Positions 44,352 to 52,351 of a stretch of 64,000 bases of DNA are shown here, one piece after another. The translations under genes were made by a program, and so were the position numbers. The notes under the pieces are model-generated. The model did not search any database and was not told where the DNA came from. It saw only the letters and a program-made list of their open reading frames with translations. Location: the NCBI RefSeq assembly GCF_001583495.1, contig NZ_LQAQ01000063.1, positions 124,001 through 188,000 of the forward strand. Direction: 5' to 3'. The DNA is from Flammeovirga sp. SJP92 (GTDB lineage Bacteria; Bacteroidota; Bacteroidia; Cytophagales; Flammeovirgaceae). How positions within the stretch are numbered: position 1 is the stretch's first letter; each line of letters opens with the position of its first letter.

Positions 44352-46040
44352 TTATAATACGCCCACTTTCTTCGTCAGCTTATTTTGATTATTATCTTGA
44401 ATATTGACGATATAAATACCTTTGGTCAATGCTGTTATTTTCACTTCAGTTTGATTGGTGTTTTGTTGAAAAACAACTCTTCCTTCCAAATCATATAACT
44501 GTATCAATCGCTGTGAGTGATCAGAGAAAACAATATCAATTTGTCCTGTATTCTGATTTTTAAATTGTACCACAAGCTCCTTTTCCAAACTGCTGATGAC
44601 ATCCTCTTCTGATGGGTCTCTTTCATCACCAACCGTTACATTAAATGTCTCAGAGTGCAACACCTTATCTTCTTTTATTACAGAAAGACTCGCTTTATAC
44701 TTATCGACTGGAATATTCAATTCAGAAAAAATAATCTCTTCCTTAAATGACTGTACTGTGGACGACTGAATAGTGTAAATCTTTTGGTACACTTCCTTCT
44801 CCTCATCCATTACCAGCAATTGCACTTGATATTCTTTTTCAAGAGGCTGGAAAGTGGAGAAATTAATTCTGTTCAAAGAAGGTTGTTCCAAATCCAATGC
44901 AAAATGTTTATCGATGTAATCAACATGACTTAACCCCACTGACGGCATATAAGTCTCTGTCCATTCCAATCGCTCATAAGCAGCCATTTTATAATCCTTA
45001 AAAAACTGATGTGATAATCCTGACCATAATTCAACATTAGGCCTTTCATAAGCATAAAAATCACTGACATCAACGTTCTCTCCTGGCTCTCCCCATGCCC
45101 AGAACTTCAATCCGGGAGTGAGTGATTGATCGTTTGAAATTCTAAAAAGTCCTTCTTCGTTATCATGGTTGATCACACCATAAAAATCTTTCTTGAAGCT
45201 AGGGTAAGCATAAGCGATGCCTTGCTCTTCCCAATTTTTGAGTAATGGTAAATTTGTATATTCTTGTACTCTCGGTCCATTCGAAACAAGTTTATCTATA
45301 CTCGTTAACCAATTTCCGGGACTCCATCCTACTTCATATTGATCAATGGGGACAATCATTTCTGAATTAAATGAAGTCCTAGGATTTTCAACTGTAGAAC
45401 CTGGAGCAAAAGTGACGCATGTCCAATATTCCAAATTATTATCTACTGCAAGATTTTCCAGTCGTACATTGACCTCAAAATTTGACGCTCCTTCTCTAAG
45501 AATTACATCAAAGTAACAGGTCACATTCGTTACTCCATTGTTGTACTGTGGAGGATGCTGAGGATTATCTAAATTATCTTGTATCCACATTGACAATCTC
45601 ACTCCATCACTCAGTACTTCAGGTGCTTTTTGGTTCCATGGAACACACCAATATTTCCCATGTTCGGGCTCTGGGAAAGTTGGAAAAACACCTGCGTACT
45701 GCATGAGCCAGTCATGATAAAAAATATTGTCCCCTATCAAATAAGGAACTCCTAATTCATTGGTATAAAGTTGCTCATGACCAGTAGGTTTGTAGATAAA
45801 AGAGACTACTCTAGCCCCAAATTCAGGCACGACTGTAATTTTCACCAATTCATTTTCCAGTACAATTCCTTTAAATTCCCTTTCAACAATTTCAGTTGTA
45901 GAAAAAGAAGCTATACTGTAATGCTCATCTAAAGTATAATCATAATGCTGCCACACAAGGGTGGTATCTCGCACCTGCACCTGAGCGAAAGCATAGGTAT
46001 GAAGTATAAAAAATAAGAGTATTAGTAGATGTCTTTTCAT
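44352..46040 (-). CDS. DUF5107-type exported protein with T9SS sorting domain
   Basis: The ATG at 46040 (MKRHLLILLFFILHTYAFAQ) gives a signal peptide; the ORF begins 8 codons earlier. The 562-residue protein has an N-terminal beta-rich domain resembling the galactose-mutarotase-like DUF5107 group (VKITVVPEFGARVVSFIYKP, GDNIFYHDWLMQYAGVFPTFP, RLSMWIQDN, WAWGEPGENVDVSDFY). A beta-sandwich and a T9SS type A sorting domain (~490-562, VVFQQNTNQTEVKITALTKG) close it. It is the first gene of the pentose-oxidation operon, 19 bases before the SDR gene. A surface carbohydrate-processing role is inferred; catalytic residues are not known to me. Confidence 0.8.
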   Translation of the reverse strand: MKRHLLILLFFILHTYAFAQVQVRDTTLVWQHYDYTLDEHYSIASFSTTEIVEREFKGIVLENELVKITVVPEFGARVVSFIYKPTGHEQLYTNELGVPYLIGDNIFYHDWLMQYAGVFPTFPEPEHGKYWCVPWNQKAPEVLSDGVRLSMWIQDNLDNPQHPPQYNNGVTNVTCYFDVILREGASNFEVNVRLENLAVDNNLEYWTCVTFAPGSTVENPRTSFNSEMIVPIDQYEVGWSPGNWLTSIDKLVSNGPRVQEYTNLPLLKNWEEQGIAYAYPSFKKDFYGVINHDNEEGLFRISNDQSLTPGLKFWAWGEPGENVDVSDFYAYERPNVELWSGLSHQFFKDYKMAAYERLEWTETYMPSVGLSHVDYIDKHFALDLEQPSLNRINFSTFQPLEKEYQVQLLVMDEEKEVYQKIYTIQSSTVQSFKEEIIFSELNIPVDKYKASLSVIKEDKVLHSETFNVTVGDERDPSEEDVISSLEKELVVQFKNQNTGQIDIVFSDHSQRLIQLYDLEGRVVFQQNTNQTEVKITALTKGIYIVNIQDNNQNKLTKKVGVL

Positions 46041-46314
46041 TTCATTCCTTTTGTTTGTTATCATAATTTAGGTGACTCCAAACATGAAAGGCAATAGGTG
46101 AGTAGTGATGACGTAGTGATTAAAGTAGTAAAAAGTTAGTTCATGGCGTTAAACCGTTCATTTGACGTATATTAATCCTCTTTTTTGAAAATATTTCTTT
46201 ACTTCAAACACTTCACTAATGAGTATGCATAAAAAATGTACTACAATTGATAATTATTATATTATTAAGCCTTGAGATTACCACTCATTAACGAATGGTC
46301 GCCTGATATATCAC

Positions 46315-46322
46315 TACATTTG
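46315..46322 (+). promoter_or_regulatory. Putative -7 box for satP
   Basis: TACATTTG fits TAnnTTTG, 64 bases before the satP ATG. No TTG lies at the expected -33 position. The 345-base divergent gap (46041-46385) also must hold the start of the pentose-oxidation operon, for which I see no consensus promoter. Confidence 0.45.
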
Positions 46323-46385
46323 CGACTGCAAAAAATGGGGAGATTTTATCTCTATCAATTATCTAACAATCTTAATTACAAGAAA

Positions 46386-46940
46386 ATGAAAAACGGGAAT
46401 CCTGCTGTTGTAGGTTTAGCTGGCTTTGGTTTAACGACATTATTATTACAATTCCATAACTTAGGCTGGGTAGGCTTAGGTCCTGTGATGGCTATGGGTA
46501 TCATCTTTGGTGGATTGGCACAGTTTATTGCTGGTTTCCAAGAGCAAAAAATGGGAAACAGCTTCGGTTTTTCAGCATTCGTTTCATACGGTGCATTCTG
46601 GATGGGTCTTTGTATCATCTGGCTTTGTAACCACTACGGTATTTATGAATCTTCGCATTCTGATGTAGGGTTCTTCTTATTAGCTTGGATGCTTTATACA
46701 TTAATCATGTTTATCGCTTCTTTAAGAATTCATACGGCTATGGCGTTTACTTTCGGTACGCTCCTTTTAGGATTCTTATTCTTAGTTTTAGAGCACTTTG
46801 TTTCTGAAGCTTTCAAACCAATTGCAGCAATTGATTTAATCATTTGTGCTGGTGCGGCTTGGTACATGATGGCAGCGGCTATCATCAATGAGTTGGCTGG
46901 TAAAGTAGTATTACCTTTAGGAAATAAGATTATCAAGTAG
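46386..46940 (+). CDS. satP: Acetate uptake transporter (GPR1/FUN34/YaaH family)
   Basis: The ATG at 46386 gives 184 residues; the longer ORF adds 38 non-hydrophobic residues across the likely promoter. The N terminus carries the family signature NPAVVGLAGFGLTTLLLQF. Six transmembrane helices follow (GPVMAMGIIFGGLAQFIAGF; NSFGFSAFVSYGAFWMGLCI; GFFLLAWMLYTLIMFIASL; MAFTFGTLLLGFLFLVL; IDLIICAGAAWYMMAAAII). Members carry acetate or succinate with protons. It is the only plus-strand gene in the xylan region. It could recover acetate released from acetylated xylan, though no acetyl esterase is seen here. Confidence 0.92.
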   Translation: MKNGNPAVVGLAGFGLTTLLLQFHNLGWVGLGPVMAMGIIFGGLAQFIAGFQEQKMGNSFGFSAFVSYGAFWMGLCIIWLCNHYGIYESSHSDVGFFLLAWMLYTLIMFIASLRIHTAMAFTFGTLLLGFLFLVLEHFVSEAFKPIAAIDLIICAGAAWYMMAAAIINELAGKVVLPLGNKIIK

Positions 46941-46961
46941 TCTATTTCTGTAGATATAAAT

Positions 46962-47009
46962 GATCCGCTATTGCTATGGGGTTTCTCATAGTAATAGCGG
47001 ATTTTTTTA
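46962..47009 (+). terminator. Terminator of satP
   Basis: Stem ATCCGCTATTGCTATG / CATAGTAATAGCGGAT with one mismatch, then seven T. Confidence 0.9.
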
Positions 47010-47035
47010 TTTCGAATTTATTGATTGCTCTCTCA

Positions 47036-47143
47036 GTAGAAGCGTAGCCTGCTACGCAATTGCATGAAATAATGGAGAACATGAAAGTTTATAGATCTCA
47101 TCAAAAATGATACAATCTATACGTAGCAGGCTACGTGTCTACA
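47036..47143. repeat. Inverted pair of REP-like hairpins
   Basis: Left hairpin GCGTAGC-CT-GCTACGC (47042-47057) preceded by AGTAGA. Right hairpin ACGTAGC-AG-GCTACGT (47121-47136) followed by GTCTACA. Read in opposite directions they share TAGA-xx-CGTAGCCTGCTACG. The outer stem pair changes from G-C to A-T in both arms, so pairing is kept. They lie between satP and the 3' end of the GH11 gene. Confidence 0.7.
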
Positions 47144-47150
47144 AAGATTG

Positions 47151-48458
47151 TTAATGAATCGCTACTCTCTGAGTTAAAGTATTTGCAGTACCGACTACAT
47201 GAAAAACATAGATTCCTTGGTGCAGTGAAGGTGGTAATTGGAAAGTCGTTGTTCCTCCTGATGTAGTAATTGTTTCTACTAATTGACCTTGGGAAGTATA
47301 GATTAAAATCTCATTTATATTACCCAAATCAACATTTTTTACTGTGAAATAATTCTCTTTAATGGGATTGGGAAAAATAATACTTTCAGACTGTTCTGAT
47401 AAACTCGAAAGATTTCTTTGTCTTGCTCCTGATGTGTTTCCAAAACCGATAACGCCATTGCAATGCATCCATTCACTGTATTGGCCTCCACAAGTATTAT
47501 TCTGCCAAACTGCAGTATTGTAAGATTGTTGTTCTGCTTGCTTACGGCTTCCATTGATTTCTACCCAATCTACTTGCACATCTCTGCCGTTAGTATCATT
47601 GAAGTATTCTACATTAACACCACCTGAAGAGTTAGTATTGACAGTATAAATCTTGAAGTTATTGGTCAGTGACAAGGTTTGTATTGTTTGATTGTCAATT
47701 CTAACATTCAACTTCTCTTGACCACTGATTCCTTTCGCTCTTACTTTGATGGTATTAGAGTTTCCACTTCCGCCACTGTTTCCATTACTTGTGCCCATGG
47801 TCATGCTGTACACATCACAAGTACCACTGCTTTGATAGCCTTCTACAGTAAAAGATACTTCATATAAATTCCCCATATTCATTCCTAATGAAGCCCATGC
47901 ATTGAAGTGATTAGCACATGTCACTGTACCGCTTGTCTTTTTCGACCTTCGAACACTCCAGTATTGCTGAAATGTCTTGGTACCTTGAATCGAAGGTTGT
48001 TGAACTCGGGTCGTTTCATAAATATCATAAGTGCCACCATCAGTTGTTACAGTACCTTTTGGTGTTCCTCCTGGTGGGCGCCAGCTTCCCCAGCTTTCTA
48101 CAATATAATATTCCACTAATGGACTTGTTGTCCAGCCATAAACACACAAATACGAATTACCAGAAGGTTGGTAATTGGCCCCATAAGTCACTGTTTGATT
48201 TTTCACTCCAGGACGCTTCCCTTTTCTTGCTAAAAGGTTGCCGATGTTATTCCAAGAGACATAGAAGTTACCTCCATTATTGAGAGTCATACACCCATTC
48301 CCTGAGTCTTTCCAATATTCGTAAGTGTAGCCTCCTTGATTGCCGATTTGATTGTTGCAAATGGTTTGGGCATTTGTGTGAGATGAGAAAGTAACAACAC
48401 ACAAAAGTGGAAGGAGAAATACACTCATCATAGAGCATAAGTTTAGTAATTTTTTCAT
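47151..48458 (-). CDS. GH11 endo-1,4-beta-xylanase with C-terminal CBM and T9SS sorting domain
   Basis: A 435-residue secreted enzyme. Signal peptide is cut near TNAQ. The GH11 jelly-roll (~33-225) has [20 protein letters not shown] (nucleophile Glu in PLVEYY) and [16 protein letters not shown] (acid/base Glu). A glycine/serine linker follows, then a CBM36/CBM60-like calcium-type xylan-binding module ([36 protein letters not shown], ~235-300). A T9SS type A domain ends the protein ([14 protein letters not shown]...LTQRVAIH). It cuts internal xylan bonds outside the cell. It is separated from the upstream GH8 gene by a large stem-loop. Confidence 0.93.
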   Translation of the reverse strand: MKKLLNLCSMMSVFLLPLLCVVTFSSHTNAQTICNNQIGNQGGYTYEYWKDSGNGCMTLNNGGNFYVSWNNIGNLLARKGKRPGVKNQTVTYGANYQPSGNSYLCVYGWTTSPLVEYYIVESWGSWRPPGGTPKGTVTTDGGTYDIYETTRVQQPSIQGTKTFQQYWSVRRSKKTSGTVTCANHFNAWASLGMNMGNLYEVSFTVEGYQSSGTCDVYSMTMGTSNGNSGGSGNSNTIKVRAKGISGQEKLNVRIDNQTIQTLSLTNNFKIYTVNTNSSGGVNVEYFNDTNGRDVQVDWVEINGSRKQAEQQSYNTAVWQNNTCGGQYSEWMHCNGVIGFGNTSGARQRNLSSLSEQSESIIFPNPIKENYFTVKNVDLGNINEILIYTSQGQLVETITTSGGTTTFQLPPSLHQGIYVFHVVGTANTLTQRVAIH

Positions 48459-48485
48459 TGTAATTAAGTTTTCATTTCATAATTG

Positions 48486-48549
48486 ATCAAGAGCCCAATA
48501 GATATGGGGAGTATTAAGACAATGAGATAGCGTGAATTGGGCTCTTGAT
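48486..48549. repeat. Perfect 14-bp inverted repeat between GH8 and GH11 genes
   Basis: ATCAAGAGCCCAAT (48486-48499) and ATTGGGCTCTTGAT (48536-48549) can pair around a 36-base loop. Neither side has a T run, so it may be a processing or attenuation structure rather than a terminator. Confidence 0.65.
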
Positions 48550-48583
48550 TTGTAAAAGATTGTTGTCTTAATACCTTTTAGTA

Positions 48584-51500
48584 TTACTGAATTATTAGTT
48601 TTCTTATTTGATTCAATCCATCAGACTGCACCTGCACAACATAGGTTCCTCTTTTAAAACCTTGAGTACTTATTTTCTGCAAACCAGAGGTAAGTTCTGA
48701 TGTAAAGACCTTTACGCCACTGATGGTGTAGATGCTGATTTGTACAGATTGATCCCCCATTCCTTTTACCGTAAAATAGCTTTGGGCAGGGTTAGGATAT
48801 AAAGTCATTTCTGAATGTAAACTTTCTTTTGAGGCTACATTTTTAGAGGCTGTCCTTGCATTAGAGCAAGAAGGAGCTGTTGATGAATTGCTGAAATAAA
48901 TGGTATGTGTTCCGGTTTTAGAAAGTAAGACTACGTTAGTACCCTCTTTCCCTATCCAATATTCTCCATCTAATCCATTAAAGCCACTGTTTGTAAAAGT
49001 GATAGAAGGTGATGCACTTCCTAAAGTATGCGTAATCGATCCTTTTAGGTCCACGTACCAATTGGGTACTCCATTATTCGTTCTCATAGAGAAATCCCAT
49101 ATTTGATTGCCTTCTTTTGACCAATTCACTGAAATATTATTGACTTGAGATAAATCAGGGCCATTTCCTAATACATGTGCATGTGTAAAACTCGTGTTAG
49201 TTGTAGGAAAAGCGGATGTACTTGGTAAACCAAATGAGCAACTAGGGGTATTGCCTCCACCGTTATCACCGCCATTATTTCCTTCTGCTGTGATGACTAA
49301 ATTTCCAAGGTTGAATCCTCCTGCATCAAAGGCAACTCTCATAATTTGTTGCCCTGCCGTTAGATTCACTTCTGAAACCGTGACATTCGTAAATGTACCC
49401 CAATCTCCTGTAGATGGCACTGCTAATAATCCTGTCTGATCCACTCCTTTGAATTCAATATGGAATTTCCCATTGGCATTAACAGAAGCGACTTCAGCTG
49501 AGATGGAATACGAGCCTGCATTGGCTACATTTACGGTAAATTCAAGCCATTCTCCATTAGCAATCCAACCCACATTTCCACCGTTTGTTCTACTCTCCGT
49601 ATCCACATCTGTATCCTGACGGTCACCATTTCCATTATTCCCAACTCCTGTGTCGTGGTAAGCTACTCCTTCTCCTCCATTATCAAAAGTTGTCGCGTTA
49701 ATTATTCCCGGGATAGCTTGTGGACTTCCTAAATAAGGAGTTTGTTCTGTTACAGGTATAGACGTTACAGTCACTGAAGTTTGATCCGTAAAACCACCGT
49801 CTGCTGTAGTTACTGTAATGGTTGAAGTGCCTTCTGCTATAGCTTGTACTCTTCCTGATGTAGAAACTGTTGCTACATTGGGATTTGAAGAAGTATAAGA
49901 AACGGCTTTATTATCTGCATTGGTAGGTAATACTGCAACACTAAGGTTCGATGCCTCTCCTTCTTGAATGGAAAGTGTTGAAGGCGTTAAAGTCACTCCT
50001 GTTACCGGAATTGGGTCTACAGGAGGTGGAGTTGATCCATCCACATAAGCTTTGAAATTTCCTGATAGATGCAATAAGCACATCATTTGTAATAGCCCAT
50101 CGTAATAACGGTATCTTCCTGTGGTAGGAGCTCTATCCCATAAGGCATTGATGAATTCCCATGCTTTGGCATCAGTAGAGGCTAAGGCAGTCATGGCATT
50201 ACAAGCGACCAATCCTACTGCTTGATAATTTGTGCCCGGTAATGGATTTCCATTTAAAGTATATCCACTAGAGTAACTGTAAATTCCTTCACTGTAGAAA
50301 AAGTCTTGGATATTATCAGTGATTACTTTTTCACGTTCATCTTTTTTGAACCATGCATAATCCATCGCTACATTCATTGCACAGCGCCAAGCATCCACCA
50401 CAAAATCTTCTTTATGACCTCCGGTTGGTGATCCATCATAATTGGAATAGTCAGGCATCAAACCAGTAGTGGGGTGAGCGGCCGATTGAAAGAAATCACG
50501 TGCAACATCAGCGGCATCTTTCCAATATTGCTGATTGGTGTTGGCCATAATTCCCCATACTTCATAAAAGGATGGTAAGAAATAAGAAGGGTCTGTATAC
50601 GTGGAGGCATTAGCATAAGGAACAAAACACACTTTTTTCTCCTCATTAAACATATTCGGAACGGAGCCTATGATTTGATTATGAGGCCACCCTTTATTCA
50701 TGATTTGCTCTAAAATATAATCTGCTTCAGCACGGTAATTATAAATTCCTCCTCTATCCCCAAAACGAACGGAAGCAAAATACAACGCGGTTACGAAGTA
50801 GATTTCACCGTCAGATGCAGTATTGGGATCTAGCTCATTGCCACTTGCATCCACAATCCAACGAAAATAACCTTCACGATTACCTGGGCCATGTTGCATG
50901 TGTGTTTTAGCAAATTTCCACATGCGGTCAAACTCCTCTTGTTTATTCATCTGTACTGCGATCATCATACCATATGACATTCCTTCTGATCGCACATCAT
51001 TATTGTCTATATCAAGAATATAAGCTTCATCTGTTCCTTTAGGGTAATACACTCTTTCAGTGGCATCATCACCGTAGAATAATTGCTGGTAGATATCGTT
51101 TATTTTAGTATCAATCTGCTGTTGTGTATACCCTGCCTCCTTGAACATATTTCTGTAGTTTCCTGTATAAAATGCTCCTTGAGATGGTAAGACAGGAGGA
51201 GCAGGTGGTGGTGGAATATCTCCCGTTCTCAAAAAAGAAATCCAATCTAAAATAGTGTCATTGGAGCCATCATCCGTTATTAAAACCAATGTAATTGTTC
51301 TGTTTCCTGGATTGCCTTCGATCTTAACAGACTTGGTTTGTGTGGTTGCTGAAGTACCCGAGAAAGAAAAAGAAGTGACTTCAACACCATCAATTTCTAG
51401 GCTTACTCCTGCTGCACTGCTATTTGTGGAAGCCCCTCTGACTGCAATGTCAAATAATCCGGGAGCATCAGAAAAATTAATGGTCGTTGATCCTTTATCA

Positions 51501-51733
51501 TCATTGGCATAAAGAATAATTCCATTAAAAGGGGTTGTGGTTGTACCTGCATAGGCCCCACCCAAGGTTAATGTTTCCGCTTGGATTTTGATTTCTGCAT
51601 TGTTGATAACGGCACTACCTTCTACCCTCAGTTGGAATAGCATAACCGTTATCAAAGAAATTAATTTAATAAAGTTGAGTGATACAAAGGATAAAGCTTT
51701 AAAGCTCGTCCTTTTGTTGTAATAGTTTTTCAT
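48584..51733 (-). CDS. T9SS-secreted GH8 exo-oligoxylanase (reducing-end type) with CBM modules
   Basis: A 1049-residue protein. After a signal segment, a CBM6/35-like module (~45-168, IKIQAETLTLGGAYA) precedes the GH8 domain (~185-565): GAFYTGNYRNMFKEAGYTQ, the acid Glu in RSEGMSYGMMIAVQM, base Asp in ASDGEIYFVTALYFAS. This closely follows the reducing-end xylose-releasing exo-oligoxylanases (Rex), not cellulases. A Big_2 domain (~575-660), a second CBM6-like module (~665-815) and an unrecognised ~120-residue domain (~825-960) follow. A T9SS tail closes the protein. A cell-surface site is unusual for an oligoxylanase of this type. Confidence 0.9.
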   Translation of the reverse strand: MKNYYNKRTSFKALSFVSLNFIKLISLITVMLFQLRVEGSAVINNAEIKIQAETLTLGGAYAGTTTTPFNGIILYANDDKGSTTINFSDAPGLFDIAVRGASTNSSAAGVSLEIDGVEVTSFSFSGTSATTQTKSVKIEGNPGNRTITLVLITDDGSNDTILDWISFLRTGDIPPPPAPPVLPSQGAFYTGNYRNMFKEAGYTQQQIDTKINDIYQQLFYGDDATERVYYPKGTDEAYILDIDNNDVRSEGMSYGMMIAVQMNKQEEFDRMWKFAKTHMQHGPGNREGYFRWIVDASGNELDPNTASDGEIYFVTALYFASVRFGDRGGIYNYRAEADYILEQIMNKGWPHNQIIGSVPNMFNEEKKVCFVPYANASTYTDPSYFLPSFYEVWGIMANTNQQYWKDAADVARDFFQSAAHPTTGLMPDYSNYDGSPTGGHKEDFVVDAWRCAMNVAMDYAWFKKDEREKVITDNIQDFFYSEGIYSYSSGYTLNGNPLPGTNYQAVGLVACNAMTALASTDAKAWEFINALWDRAPTTGRYRYYDGLLQMMCLLHLSGNFKAYVDGSTPPPVDPIPVTGVTLTPSTLSIQEGEASNLSVAVLPTNADNKAVSYTSSNPNVATVSTSGRVQAIAEGTSTITVTTADGGFTDQTSVTVTSIPVTEQTPYLGSPQAIPGIINATTFDNGGEGVAYHDTGVGNNGNGDRQDTDVDTESRTNGGNVGWIANGEWLEFTVNVANAGSYSISAEVASVNANGKFHIEFKGVDQTGLLAVPSTGDWGTFTNVTVSEVNLTAGQQIMRVAFDAGGFNLGNLVITAEGNNGGDNGGGNTPSCSFGLPSTSAFPTTNTSFTHAHVLGNGPDLSQVNNISVNWSKEGNQIWDFSMRTNNGVPNWYVDLKGSITHTLGSASPSITFTNSGFNGLDGEYWIGKEGTNVVLLSKTGTHTIYFSNSSTAPSCSNARTASKNVASKESLHSEMTLYPNPAQSYFTVKGMGDQSVQISIYTISGVKVFTSELTSGLQKISTQGFKRGTYVVQVQSDGLNQIRKLIIQ

Positions 51734-51824
51734 TTCAATAAGTGTGTTGATTTAGTTAGCACTCTTTCTCTTTGCTTATGAGGTAGCCGGAACAACATAG
51801 AAAGTAGAAGAGTTAATTCATTTC

Positions 51825-51995
51825 ATCGAAGCTATTGTTCAATTAAAATAGGAAGTTTTGGATTATCTTTTTGAGCCTATTCTACGTTAGAATATCATCT
51901 CGTAGCTATAGCTATGCTCTTCTATTCTGCCTTGAATAGACTCAAAAATATTAATCCAATCTATCCCAATTTTAAATGCTCAACAGCTTAAGAGA
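51825..51995. repeat. Long imperfect inverted repeat upstream of the GH8 gene
   Basis: Arms of about 80 bases are centred on TAGCTATAGCTA. Left arm segments TTTTTGAGCCTATTC and TTGGATTA recur as the reverse complement of the right arm (TTTTTGAGTCTATTC, TTGGATTA). Outer parts also match more loosely (GAAGCTATTG, TTAAAAT). It fills much of the 618-base gap 51734-52351, which has no ORF. A further small inverted repeat, ATGAAGCA / TGCTTCAT, lies at 52068-52103. Confidence 0.6.
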
Positions 51996-52301
51996 TATCT
52001 CGTTGAAAGTAAAACTATGCTAATGAAGAATTATAAAATATAAAATTAGGGTCAAAAAATATCAAAAATGAAGCAGTAGAGATGTTGCATTACAGTGCTT
52101 CATTTCTTGTATACGTCTAAAATTACTAAAGTAATAGTTATGGCATACAGATGTTAGAATGCTGTAATTGTAAAGTTGGTTGATGTGTTTTTAAAGGGGA
52201 AATTATTAAACTGTTTACCCATAAATGAAATTATGGGTCTAAGTTTATAAGCCTTCCCAATAACCTATATCAAAATTTAAGTATTAAATCTAGAAACAAA
52301 A

Positions 52302-52328
52302 AAAGCACATCAAATTGACATGCTTTTC
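52302..52328 (-). terminator. Terminator of the downstream GH43 gene
   Basis: AAAAGCA / TGCTTTT short stem, with T-rich DNA following on the minus strand, 24 bases after the GH43 stop. Confidence 0.5.
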
Positions 52329-52351
52329 GAAATGAAATATTAAACTATCCG

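Noticed and set aside
46962-47143. Possible CRISPR repeats near 47 kb
   Set aside because: There are only two hairpins, in opposite orientation and without regular spacers, so they fit REP-like elements.
47679-48283. Overlapping plus-strand frames of up to 121 codons across the GH11 gene
   Set aside because: They mirror GH11 codons on the other strand, and their composition is not protein-like.
52068-52103. Another REP-like element (GTAGAGATGTTGCATTACAG)
   Set aside because: Some likeness to the GTAGAG/GTTGCA cores, but no stable hairpin of the family type; only 8-base outer arms match.
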